64,000 nucleotides of DNA. Source: Chrysomallon squamiferum (taxonomy: Eukaryota; Mollusca; Gastropoda; Neomphalida; Peltospiridae). Numbering within the stretch: the stretch's first letter is position 1; each line of letters begins with the position of its first letter. Under the pieces are notes generated by a model, which saw only the letters and a list, made by a program, of their open reading frames with translations, ran no database searches and had not been told where the DNA came from. The position numbers were made by a program, and so were the translations under genes. The stretch spans positions 13,975,432-14,039,431 of the forward strand of contig CM022667.1 of NCBI GenBank assembly GCA_012295275.1. The letters are read 5' to 3'. Positions 26,596-37,279 of the stretch are shown here, piece after piece.

Positions 26596-27542
26596 CGCAG
26601 TACTAGTATCTTTGACATATCACTGTTATCAAATGATAGCGTTCATTGTCAAACATTCGACTATTTTCATATTTCGATTCTTGTCAAAGTTGTCTGCGAT
26701 CGTCTACTGAAATTAATCATTTCCACAGCTGAAGTCTTATTAACTTTTCAATAAAATCTTCCCAACAGCGACAGAGACAGGTGATCTCCCTGAATATTCT
26801 TACGCTGCATAAATGACACGGTTTTTCGCTTAAAATATATGAAATTTTAAAGTCCAGTGATTACTAAATCGATTTATTTTGAAATAGATTAGCGATTTAA
26901 TAAAAAATTTCGAAAATATATTATGCAGCTTCACGTGGATTCGGATATTTAACTCTCTGGAAATATTATGTACTTAAGCAAACATACCGCACACACGATT
27001 CATGTATTGCTTCAGTTTTGTTATTTTAGGCCTCGTCATTTCATCTTTTAAGCAAAATCCTTCCACTATACAGCCCAACATTTTCTGTGTGTAACTGAAA
27101 GATACCAATTATTTTCCTTATTTATTTAATGACAGAAACATTGTCAATGAAAGATCATTTCATGAAATAGCCGTGCGAATATATGTATGAATATATGTAT
27201 GTATAAATAACATGTGTGCATTTGTACGTATACGTATGTGTGTAGGTGTGTAAACAAACACGCACATACGAGCTCACACAACTATTCAATAACAATTAAT
27301 TAAAATAAGCAAAATGTATCTTGAAAGCTTATATCGAAAGTAATCCCGATTGTCGATTTTTCCGGTTTTCTGTGCCAAGACTAAATAATATACATGTATA
27401 TTTAAAATGTAAATACAGTCGTATGTGTATTTAGCAGATACGGATTAATACAATTATAAAGCTTTGTTTTATTTTTTATTTTTTTTTCCAAACAACAGTA
27501 AACGGTATATAAACGGTATAATATTTAAATAAACTAACAAAG

Positions 27543-27594
<52 letters not shown>

Positions 27595-27600
27595 AAATAC

Positions 27601-27634
<34 letters not shown>

Positions 27635-28326
27635 GAAGAAAGAAAGAGAAGTAATTAAAAGACTAATAAACTAGGTGATTATGATGTAAACTTACTAGCA
27701 TTTACTTATGTCGTCTGAAGATTCTAAGCTAAGTTCCTGTCTGTATGTTTTTTCGCAATGATTAACAAGGTCATGATTACACACTTGACAAAAAGCCAAG
27801 TTTATTGCTGCTGAAAATGTTAATTTTTTTAAATTAGAACTGTGGAGTTCAGAACATTCGATATAACGTAGTTATGAAACTGTTGTTACTAAAGTTTGAC
27901 ATTAATTTATTACATTTCGATTTTTTTTTTCTTTTCTTAATGTCGACACATTTGATAAAAATTATAAGAATTAGGTTCAAACTATACTATCATTACTGAA
28001 ATTGTAATCTTAACAATTAGATTTAGAGCTTTGTCTTGCAGACATAGGAAAGTACATAACATATAATTTGGCTGTTTCAGATTTACACATTATAAAATTA
28101 TCACTACAGTGTTTTTATTTAATTATTGCTTATGATGCTTACAACATCTTTTGATAAACTATAATAAAAAAAAAAAATAATAATAAAAAATAAATCAATA
28201 AATCAATAACAATAAATAAATAAACAATAATGTCACGGAAAACATAACTGTTTGTGTTTATGTTTAAAAGTAGTAAAAAAATAATACTTTACCTGAAAAA
28301 ATACCGAGAGCAAACAGATAATTCAT
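25693..28326 (-). CDS. M6: divergent secreted Cys-rich family member, shortened tail
   Basis: Five exons: 28293-28326, 27696-27810, 26988-27094, 26431-26469, 25693-25760 (363 nt, 120 residues). Signal peptide MNYLFALGIFS then AAINLAFC. It has the C-x-x-C start of M5 and then standard spacing. Exon 5 stops early: a TGA after the hydrophobic run removes the last three residues found in other members. Exon 4 has a canonical donor (AAG/GTGAGT). Introns nearly match M5, but exons 2 and 3 are strongly diverged. It is the last gene of the minus array before the head-to-head junction. Function unknown. Confidence 0.75.
26541..26591. repeat. CA microsatellite in intron 3 of M6
   Basis: Pure CA run. 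M5 has a shorter interrupted CA run at the same place (about 22147-22190). Confidence 0.9.
27548..27650. repeat. Poly-A and GAAA repeat in intron 2 of M6
   Basis: About 42 A residues followed by a GAAA repeat. The equivalent M5 intron holds only a short imperfect version. Confidence 0.9.
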
Positions 28327-28402
28327 TTTATTGTGTGCCTAGAATATAAATACATACATATGTATCTCTGTGTATCTATAGATGAATGGATTGATGGGTG
28401 TG

Positions 28403-28436
<34 letters not shown>

Positions 28437-28476
28437 CAGTGATTACGACAATAACATTGTTTAAACTACCCAAAAC

Positions 28477-28484
28477 TGACGTCA
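28477..28484. promoter_or_regulatory. Full CRE palindrome upstream of M6
   Basis: TGACGTCA about 150 nt upstream of the M6 start, in sequence conserved with M5. Another full TGACGTCA lies at 29101-29108. Confidence 0.5.
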
Positions 28485-29405
28485 CAAAACCCGAGCCAAA
28501 ATGTTAATCGTTGCTGCAGCTAATTCAATGATTGTTGCACAAAATCTTCTGTGGATTGTATCGCGTGCAACACTTTGACTTGTCTTTCTGCGAAAGTTTT
28601 ATCTGAATAATAAGGACCACAGCCTCGATTTAAAAAAAAAAAAAAAAATTATATTTCGATTTTATTGAAAGAAAGTTTCAGTTTTTGTTGTTATCAGCCG
28701 CGGATTTTTATCTGAAGCGTATTAAAATAATTCTTTTCAGGTTAGCGTGAAATCTACAGAAGAGAATATGCTTCAAATCAGTACCCCCTACCCGAAAAAA
28801 GTGCACTTTATAGCTATCTGGATATTGAAGTAACTTGACCTTTGAACACCAATGTCAGGTTTATGGAATCTCATCATTTGATTGACTTAAACCAATGTTT
28901 ACACAACCCACACACTTTCTTGTTGATTGTTTGTTCTTTCATTGTGGGCGGTTTTGAAAATAAAATGACATTTTACTTTATTAGTACAGCCTATGCTATA
29001 GCTAAACAACTTTAAAGTTTATCACTAATTTTAGTTGTGTGATCACACGTCTTCGGATGGATGGTGAGTCTTTTAAACAGCAAAAGCGAAATATTTCGAA
29101 TGACGTCATTGTTTATATATTACCTATTTAGATCTGTGGCTTCTCAATAGAGGTTTTATCGATTATGTGACTACGGCATATTAAAAAAGATATTAGCAAT
29201 AAGAACAAATCATAGAAAAAAACCCAGATCAAAACTGCAAGATACTTGAAAAAAAAAAAATACTAGTTAGAAATTACATTGGTTAAAGTATAGAAACCAT
29301 AAGTGTAAAACAATAGATACCTTATTCGACTGTGTATAAAAAGTATTTAAAAAAAAAAAGAAAAAAAAAATACGATCATACCAAAAAGCAACCGTTTATC
29401 GTTTA

Positions 29406-29431
29406 TTGACGTCTACTATTACGTCATTTCC
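29406..29431 (-). promoter_or_regulatory. Paired CRE/ATF-like promoter box of M6
   Basis: On the minus strand: GGAAATGACGTAATAG, then AGACGTCAATAAACG. The gap between elements is shorter than in the A and M1 boxes. It lies about 1.1 kb upstream of the M6 start. Confidence 0.65.
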
Positions 29432-29570
29432 TGACACCGCAGTTCTGATAACGCGGAGTTTACACATATACTCGACAAAGACAAAACACAAAATCTCGCT
29501 TACGAAATTCTTACATTCTGAGGCCATGAAATATAGTTTCAGTCTTTGTGTAATCGGTTGCCTCTGGTAA

Positions 29571-29723
29571 AGAAATGGTCTTGAATTCTCTGAACTACGC
29601 GACGAACATGAAATCCTGCCAGATTTTGACAAGGTGCCCGCTGCTTTGGACGAATACAGAACAAATTACACAGGGAAAAAAATAACCTATATAACGGCAC
29701 TGCAGAATACAGGAATATTATAA
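29571..29723 (+). other. Unidentified 50-codon coding-like fragment
   Basis: A stop-to-stop frame rich in charged residues (contains LPDFDKVPAALDEYRT) with no ATG and no clear splice sites. It is absent from the matching region upstream of M5, so it looks inserted. It may be an exon or transposon fragment of another gene. I do not recognise it. Confidence 0.3.
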
Positions 29724-30242
29724 CGCTTGGCAATTATTTTTTAGGAATTATACGATTAAAATTACATGTATTATTTTCTAGCATACATGATAATATTTGT
29801 CTGTTACAGAGGTAATGAGCAAACGTTCTTGTTGATGTTGTTGTTGTTTTACTTTTTGGAATGATATAATTAAAAATCGATATGGCAAAGAATCAACAAA
29901 CGTAGAAAAAATGTTTTTGATTTATAACAGTTACAAGTGTTTTCATTTTTCATACAAACCTTTGTCCATTAGAAAATATCTGTGATGTTTTGTCCAATAT
30001 ACAGTCTAGTAATGATCCGCGTTCATACACAAATATCAATTCTGGAGAGGGTTTAAGGATAAAATTGCCATGATAATGATCTCAGAATATAATAATTTAT
30101 AATTAAGATAATAATAATTAAAAAAATAAAAATAAAAAAAATAAAAATAAATAAATAATAAATAAATAAATAATTAAAACTGAAACTAAACCTTAAATAA
30201 AATGTAATAAAATAAAATAAAATAAAATAAAATAAAATAAAT

Positions 30243-30527
30243 ATTTGGTGGTTCATGTTAATGCTGACGATTATTAAGAATTAAGTGAACCCTACTATCA
30301 ACTTGTTATAGAGAGGAAAATAAATACTACCTGCATTTCAAATGACAAGAACAGGCAATGGAAAGCAAGAGAAAAATCAGTTTTGTGAAGAATACTCTCT
30401 AAATAGTTTTTGAACATATAACAATTCAGACAAAAAAGAAGATTTTAAAACATTTTTGTATCTGTTATTGAATTAATTTTATTGGATCAAGTGAACCTTA
30501 ATACGAGCTTGCTATAGACAGATTTGG
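30243..30527 (-). pseudogene. Remnant of minus-oriented intron 4
   Basis: Reads like intron 4 of the M genes in the same text orientation (for example CTTGCTATAGA preceded by a GGATCAAGT block, compare 21470-21510). No exon is left. Copies are at about 39241-39523 and 47476-47761. Confidence 0.6.
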
Positions 30528-30574
30528 ATGTGGATTCAAATAATATATTCGCGATCATCATTTTGAACAAATAG
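30528..30574 (+). pseudogene. Fossil exon 5 in plus orientation
   Basis: ATGTGGATT, a diverged middle part with a 2 nt length change, then ATTTTGAACAAATAG: the end of family exon 5 on the plus strand, followed by matching 3' flank. It directly abuts minus-oriented intron 4 sequence, marking an inversion junction. Copies are at 39524-39570 and 47762-47808. Confidence 0.6.
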
Positions 30575-31424
30575 AATGAATCGACATTTAACAAAACGTC
30601 TGCGTCTAAACCTCAAGGACAGCTTTTGTTAATAAAAAAATAAAAAATAAATAACTAAATACATTAAATTAAATTAAATTTAAAAAAAAATAATAATAAT
30701 TAGCTTATTCTCTATGTTTAAAAATAAATTAATGCTACTTTTTATCAGCACTGGGTATAGTGTTATTTTAAAAAAGTTGTTACAAGACCTTTCATCATGT
30801 AAACTGCTGAATCATCCATTTTAGTCACTTGAAATAGAACACGAGCATATGTGCAGTTTAAGGACTGTTGGAATAAAGGTGAATACTTTCATCAATCTAT
30901 CTATTTATTTGTCTAGTTTTTTTTTCTGTCATATTTTCGTCTTCTTCTTCTTCTTATTATTATTATTTTATCCTCCTTGAACATGATCAACACCTATCAT
31001 GCTTGGTGCAGTAATCTCACAGAGTTGTTTGATAATGTCAGAATATATCGGTTTCAGACTCCGCCATCTTTGCTACAAGCTTCGTCCCACGCATATTTAC
31101 TCAAAAATTCATTAAATAGTTGAATAAATGAGCTTTTACAATATGTCAGTAAAACATTAAAAATGTTCGAGCCTTTTCCAAGAAATAACTGGCTAAAATT
31201 TCATCCGGATTTCACAGCGCAGAAAGCAAGTTAAATTACGTGTACAGAACTCGTTAGATTTCTTTGCACGTAACAATACCTGGTTTTCAGTAGACACAGC
31301 TCGGCCATGTCCGCTCAAAATATCGATCAGGCGCGTGAAAGCTTCGAAATAGCTCACAGTTTCAGAAATTCATAAAAAAAAAAAAAGAAAACAAAATATC
31401 AAAACAAAAACAACAACAGATAAC

Positions 31425-31476
<52 letters not shown>

Positions 31477-31553
31477 TAAATTAAATTAAAAAAATAATAA
31501 TTGCTATTTGAAACTTCATGTTTTTAGAGATAATTGTTTTGTTCTTTTTTAAA

Positions 31554-31592
<39 letters not shown>

Positions 31593-32018
31593 TTTAATAA
31601 TGATGCAAAATATGAGGAAAAAAAAAAAAAAAAAAAAAAAAATTAAGCATCTTGTAAGTGTTTCCAAATCCAGTTTGGAATGCCTATTTAAATTTATTAC
31701 TTACTATTTATATATTTTTGTAGCCTCAAAATACTATGATAACGAAAAACTCACATCTAAGTATACACAAATCAAAGACATTTACCAATAGGCTTAGCAG
31801 GTTTTTTCCACCTGGGGTCTAACGAGTATCTGGGGGCCTAGTGAAACTCGTTTGCTGTACTTCATGTGCTGTCAAATTTGATTATTCTTTAAGTTAACTG
31901 CATTTCTTTCATTATTTCAGTATATAAGATGTTCATTATATAAAACTAATTTGATTAAAAGTAATGAATTGTTACATTCTTATTTCTTTCATTGTACTAT
32001 TATATTATCACACACACA

Positions 32019-32080
<62 letters not shown>
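30575..32080. other. Spacer upstream of A1
   Basis: Gene 3' flank (30575-30900), the 31000-31375 higher-complexity block described separately, TA (31428-31473) and ATT (31556-31592) microsatellites, a segment 31670-31990 also conserved in units 2, 3 and 4, and a CA run (32010-32079). The open frames at 31534 and 31951 read through microsatellites. Confidence 0.6.
31193..31372 (-). other. Unidentified 58-codon open frame, repeated in each plus unit
   Basis: A minus-strand stop-to-stop frame with balanced composition (contains FEAFTRLIDILSGHGRAVST and three cysteines), no upstream ATG, and a possible donor (ACCAG/GTATTG) inside. Copies at 40214-40390 and 48430-48606 stay open. It may be an exon or transposon fragment. 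Not recognised. Confidence 0.3.
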
Positions 32081-32083
<3 letters not shown>

Positions 32084-32345
32084 GATACCGAAACAGGCCA
32101 AAATTTGGGGACCCACCCGTCATAACTTTTTATAGGACCTTCTTGAAATAGAAATTGCTTTGAGAGGCCACAGTTAGTCTAGACAACAGACAAGTCAATA
32201 ATTTCTCAAAGAGCGATTTACAGTGTCTACCCATTTCCATCCCATTCTCAATCTCTTGGAGTTTAGCGTAGTCCTAGTTCTTAAAACCCAATTTATCACT
32301 TTATTTGACAGATACTTTACATTTTGCAGATATTAAACGGACATA
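32081..32345 (+). promoter_or_regulatory. Conserved ~250 bp upstream block (A1 copy)
   Basis: Starts next to a CA microsatellite with CTGGATACCGAAACAGGCC. It is found upstream of every A gene (41071-41335, 49295-49560, 62053-62318) and, diverged, of B1, B3, B4 and M4. It lies about 250 nt before the CRE box. Confidence 0.6.
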
Positions 32346-32593
32346 TATATATAAATACGGAACTGCCTGTTTTCTTTCTGACCTTCTTTATTTATTTAAT
32401 TTAAAAAAATAAAAAAATAAAAAAATATCGTTTTTCTTTATTTCGTTTTCTTTTTTTTTTTTTTTTGTGTTTGAAATGAAAAAAAAAGATATATATATAT
32501 ATAGTAACAATAAGTAAGTAAATAAAATAAAATAAAATAATAAATAATACAAAGTGGCACGGTTTGATTAGCTTTACCATTTGAAAACAAAGC

Positions 32594-32628
32594 AGAAAAT
32601 GACGTAATTTAGTAGCAGACGTCATCAA
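32594..32628 (+). promoter_or_regulatory. Paired CRE/ATF-like promoter box of A1
   Basis: GAAAATGACGTAATTTAG, three bases, then CAGACGTCATCAAC, about 170 nt upstream of the A1 ATG. Same elements and order as in the minus array. Confidence 0.7.
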
Positions 32629-32794
32629 CAAGAGTGTCTTTTTTAAAACTATTAATTTGTCTTATTATACCAAAACTACTACTACTAATAACAACAACAG
32701 CAATAATAATAATAATAAAAGAAAGAGTAAAAAAAAGAATACTGACATTTAATAAGTCATATTATTAAACTCTCAAATATTGTATTTTCTAGAC

Positions 32795-33857
32795 ATGAAA
32801 TTACTGTTCCCTCTCTGCATTCTGTCAGGTAAAATTTAATTTCTTATTATATTTAAATATTTTTCTTTCACAGACACATGCATACATACTGAAGAAAAAT
32901 ATTACTGTTTATGTGTTATTAGTACTATTATTATTAATTGTCATATACCTACTATATATAAAGACAAAACTGTAGACTTAGCATGTTTCATTCAGCAGTA
33001 GTACATTAACGTATGCATTTATTTTTGAAACATGATTATTTACAGTTTTTAATTTCATTTTCTGTAATATTTTAGTTTAATGCTAATTCTTTGCCATTCA
33101 CCAGATATTCATTCATATAACGCCAATAAGAAAACTTAATAATAAACTGCTAATTCTGTTACATGGTATGTTGTAACGACATTTTTGAATACATTGTTTA
33201 TTTCAGTAATAATACACATGGCTTTTTGCGAATGTGATACTGACGCAGCGAAAACGTGCAGAATTGAATTCTTGCACGAAGTCGATCGTGCAAAGCGCAA
33301 AGCTGATAAATGCCGGTATGTTCGTACGAAAATAAGCTATATAGATTTTCTTTTTTTTTTTTTTTTTTTTGTTGTTGTTGTTGTTGTTGTTTTTTATTTA
33401 TTTATTTATTTATTATTATTTTTTACGTATCACTTATTTATTCAGTAATTAACTGATTAATATTGCTTTTTGTATTGTCAAGATTATATACATTTCCTTC
33501 ATTCGCAATCACTGTCATAAACCAAACTGTTTTTACTTTAATTGAATATTTTTGCCATATAACTAATAATAATAAATGTTCTATACTTCAGCATAGCACA
33601 GAAAATGATGAACTGTTTCATAGAAACCAACTGTTTTAATAACCAAACCAAGACTGGTGAAATACCAGCCCTGAAAAAAGTACTGAAGGAGAACTGCGGT
33701 ACGTTTTCTTCACATGTTAAACACCAACGTTTTCACAACAACAACAACAACAACAACAATAATAATAATAAATAATAATAATTAAAATAGTAATAATAGT
33801 AATAACAATAATTAATACATCTACATATATATGTATATACATACATATATATGTATG

Positions 33858-33905
<48 letters not shown>

Positions 33906-34578
33906 CTATCTCTGTGTCTCTGTCTCTGTAATAATATTACAGGTGGTGTCATTGTCCCACGCGCTGCACATAGCAGAGGTAAGTGATTCTTAAGTACATT
34001 AATAGCAGGATTCTTGTTTAGAATTGTAATTATGTGTAAGTATGTAAAATTACTACTTTTAAAACGTTTAAACGTTGCTATTTCGTCTGCGGGAAAATCA
34101 TCTCAATATGTACAATATATTCCCTAACGACTGTTTTGTTTCTCGAGACGAATCTGTAATAATAACAATAATAATATGGCGATGTAATCTTAAGATCCAA
34201 ATTTATTATCAGAAGATTAGATGTAACAAGGCAAATCATCACTTGTACTGTTATTGATTCACTTTATGTAAAAATACGGTCTACGCCGGTTTTTTAATTT
34301 TATTTCAGCTTCGAGCTTCTCATTTATATTTCTGTCGATCGATTAGAGAACTTCTATTATCATAAGATTAGTATTTCTCTGAACGCCTGTTAGATTTTTT
34401 GTTTCTGCACCAATCAGCTGAAATATGTGTGCATGCTAACAAATATATGTTAATATTCAAAATGAATTACCAAATATTTGTCGATTCAATTTGTTTTACA
34501 GCTGAGCACCAGACACGCAGATCTCTGTTGTCGATGTGGATTGGAATAGTGATCTCGTTCGTGATTTTAAGCAAATAG
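32795..34578 (+). CDS. A1: secreted Cys-rich protein with hydrophobic C-terminal tail
   Basis: Five exons: 32795-32828, 33207-33315, 33592-33698, 33943-33978, 34502-34578 (363 nt, 120 residues), all GT-AG. Signal peptide MKLLFPLCILS then VIIHMAFC. Cysteines at residues 19, 21, 29, 47, 56, 62 and 83, and an N-Q-T sequon at residue 65. Exon 4 (36 nt) encodes a short linker unlike that of the M genes. Exon 5 encodes Arg-Arg, then a hydrophobic tail (about 104-118) ending SK. Upstream TTTTCTAG right before the ATG may be the acceptor of a 5' untranslated intron. AATAAA lies 58 nt after the stop. It has Arg where A2-A4 have Ser in exon 2. Function unknown. Confidence 0.8.
34309..34346 (+). other. 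Possible alternative last exon in intron 4 of A1
   Basis: TTTTATTTCAG is followed by a 38 nt frame in the same phase as exon 5 that ends in TAG (ASSFSFIFLSID). Used in place of exon 5, it would remove the hydrophobic tail. It is kept in A2 and A3, but B3 has TTTCAA at the acceptor. Speculative. Confidence 0.25.
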
Positions 34579-34635
34579 ACAGAATTGCACATTGAAAAAA
34601 CCCATCTGTGTCTAAGCCTCAAAACATCTATCTTT

Positions 34636-34641
34636 AATAAA
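34636..34641 (+). promoter_or_regulatory. Candidate polyadenylation signal of A1
   Basis: AATAAA 58 nt after the stop codon. Equivalents are at 43636-43641 (A2), 51860-51865 (A3) and 57272-57277 (B3). Confidence 0.6.
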
Positions 34642-35215
34642 AAATTAAAATATTGAAATTGAAATAATAATAAATATGAGTAAATAATTTAATCTTCATT
34701 GTTATGAATTTGAAGATATATCCTGTTTAAAAATAAATTAATGTTTCTAATATCAGCATTTGTTATAATGTACTTTCAAGTTTTTCTTTCGTTTCGTAAT
34801 GTAAAGACGTTATATTATTATTATTATTATTATTATAGTAGTAGTAGTAGTAGTAGTAATAGTAGTAGTAGTAGTAATAGTAGTAGTAGTATCATTATCA
34901 TAATTATTTTATTATCATTCATTATCATCATAATCATCACTATTATTAGCATTCTTCTTCATTATTATTGTTATTATTATTATTATTATTATTATTTTTC
35001 AACGTTTGAAATAACTGCAGTCAAAATGTTTTGTACATTAAATGTAAATATTATTTACAGTTATATTTTAGTTAAATGCTAATTAATAATAATTTATATT
35101 AAATGTGTTGACGTTTTGTAATGATTATAATCAGAAACGTTACAATTTAATAACAATACACTTTTTAACTGTGTAACACATACATAAATATATTCATAAA
35201 TACATACATACATAC

Positions 35216-35254
<39 letters not shown>

Positions 35255-35420
35255 CATATATATATATATATATACATACATACCAAGTATTCATATAATT
35301 TCAGTAAGAATTTTATAAACTGCTAATTCTATTAAATGGCATGTTCTGATGATCGGGCACAGTTCTACTGACAATTTTGCAAAACTATAGTTCTGAATTT
35401 ATTTCCATGCAACACATTTG

Positions 35421-35453
35421 TTTTTTTGTAAATGCGATAAAACAAACTGTTGA
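35421..35453 (+). pseudogene. Fossil exon 2 between A1 and B1
   Basis: Encodes FFCKCDKTNC then stop, aligned with the C-x-C start of B exon 2, and is preceded from about 35000 by recognisable intron 1 sequence. The acceptor is lost and the rest of the gene is replaced by 3' flank. Copies are at 44428-44460, 52658-52690 and about 58069-58101; in two of these the last Cys codon is mutated. Confidence 0.6.
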
Positions 35454-36117
35454 AGTAAGAGTGAATATCTTAATCTATCTCTGTATATCTCTCTTTGATT
35501 GTGTCCTTGTAAGTTAGCACGTACACAGAAAATATAGCCAGAGTTTGAATCCTTCAAAATTATACTTTGTACATTTTCTTACTTCTTTAGTTAGAATTTT
35601 AGTAATTATTATTACTATTTATTTTATCTTTTATATTTAAAAAAAAATTATTTACCGTTCTTAAGCAATAAGCAAAGACCATTTCGGCTAAACACGTTTT
35701 ACAATTGACGAAGTTCAAAATCTGTTCCTCAGCACTTTTCAGGCACAGGACAAGTTAATTAGTAATTTAAGAGAAATTATTACGCAGAGAAAATCCATCG
35801 ATATTTGACAGAATGTCACGCGATCACCTTCAGTAGCAAATAACTTTTTCAAAATTTGATTAGAAAAATTTACTTTTGTCAAATTATTCTTCATTCGATA
35901 TTCACCTTTCAAATCAAGTTTTAGGGAAACAAATGAATTTCTGACCAAAATAATAAATAAAATAAAATAAAATAAAATAAAATAAAATAAAATAAATGAA
36001 TAAATTGATAATAAATAAATATACAAAAAATATTACGTTCACTGAGAAATGAAGGGTAAAAAAATATGACTCTGTATATCGTGTACTTCAGTGTCTAAGC
36101 CTCAAACGCATCTATTT

Positions 36118-36118
<1 letters not shown>

Positions 36119-36188
<70 letters not shown>
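36119..36188. repeat. AAT microsatellite downstream of the A-gene unit
   Basis: Long AAT run with matching arrays at about 45116-45191, 53353-53419 and 58766-58820. Read on the minus strand it gives poly-Tyr frames. Confidence 0.9.
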
Positions 36189-36189
<1 letters not shown>

Positions 36190-36456
36190 GCAACAACAAC
36201 ATACAGAGGTGCTGAATACGATAGCATCTATCATGCTTGATGCAGTAAACTCACACAACGTTGTTTGAAAATATTTTTCTACTTTCAAAATACTATAATA
36301 ACAAAAAAACTCACGTTTAAATATACACAAGTGAAAGCTATTTTACTAATAATTGATTTACAAATAGACGTAGCAGGCCACTGGGGCTTAGGGCGTACGG
36401 GTGTATGTATGTATGTATGTATGTATGTATGTATGTATGTATGTATATATATATAT

Positions 36457-36601
36457 CTTGACTTATGAGACGTGTTTAATTTGTTCCGAGTCCTATCTCA
36501 ATTTGCTCGTATATCAAATCAGTTTTCCAACTGAAATTAATTGAAATACCATTAATCCGTTCCAGCCCCCTCAAAAAACACATATTGTTAACAAAATAAA
36601 A

Positions 36602-36634
<33 letters not shown>

Positions 36635-37196
36635 TAAATGAAAGAGAATGTAAAGAAATAAACTGGTTTTGTAAAGTGTATTTATCTCGGAGATCAGACA
36701 AATTATTTTAACGCCATTGGCTGGACTTACAGCCTTTTGTCGACTCCTTCTGCTTCAGCATGGTACATATCGTAGAAGTACTACGTTCGTAATGCCTAGC
36801 CAAGTCGACAACATGTACACCTCGCTCATGTTTTTCTATGAATTCAATCTTTAATTCAATGGACATCATCCGCTTCTTCTTCTCAGCACTGTCCTTTCCA
36901 CTGACTTTCTTAGGATCTGTGGCCAGAAAATAGAGATTTGGCAGAATACTGCACTAAATGGACCACAACACAGCAGAGATGCTTCCGCGGCGAGGTAACC
37001 ACGCCAAGTAAACGAACGAGGCTAGGGGTGCTGTCCGCATGTTACGTTGATTGTTGCGCCAACTAGCGGCGGCGTATCTGAAGCTCGCTCGTTACTCGCA
37101 TTTTGGCTCGCAACTCAAAGCAAAAGATCGACAGGGCGACTGCTCTTAACTTGAAAAACACGTAAGTTGGGGCACTCTTAAGTCGAGGTACCACTG
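36457..37196 (-). mobile_element. Deleted Tigger/pogo-like DNA transposon (copy 1)
   Basis: The right end carries CTCGACTTA/CAGTGGTACCT-type inverted-repeat sequence (CAGTGGTACCTCGACTTAAG on the minus strand) next to TA. The left end keeps CTTGACTTA and a GCTCGTATATCAAATCA block typical of Tigger ends but has lost the first bases. Inside, on the minus strand (about 36960 to 36740), a frame encodes a CENP-B/pogo N-terminal helix-turn-helix (EKKKRMMSIELKIEFIEKH and following) and then stops. The catalytic domain is absent, so it is non-autonomous. Confidence 0.8.
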
Positions 37197-37279
37197 TATA
37201 TATACATATATATGTGTGTGTGTGTGTGTGGGTGGGTGTGTGCATACACAGACACACACATACACATACATATATACAC

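Larger units (their letters stand above)
28327..30242. other. Upstream region of M6 and remnant of another minus unit
   Basis: From 28440 to 28620 and 29395 to 29575 it matches the M5 upstream region. 28640-29340 is unlike the other units; I see no gene in it. 29940-30060 matches 3' flank of M6 (about 25300-25450), so a further minus-oriented unit began here and was cut. 30100-30240 is A-rich simple sequence. Confidence 0.55.

Noticed and set aside
33185-33448. Frame of 87 codons starting before exon 2 of A1 (and equivalents in A2-A4)
   Set aside because: Only 33207-33315 is coding-like. The rest is intron 2 poly-T and GTT repeats, and a splice donor follows the last Cys codon.
34075-34257. 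60-codon frame in intron 4 of A1, also in A2 and A3
   Set aside because: It lies wholly inside an intron, and its identity across copies matches that of the surrounding intron.
35739-36026. Minus frame with a protein-like C-terminal part, repeated in the A2-B2 spacer (44747-45037)
   Set aside because: Starts in low-complexity ATTTT repeats, has no splice signals or partner exons, and lies in spacer shared with the M array. A transposon origin is possible but unsupported.
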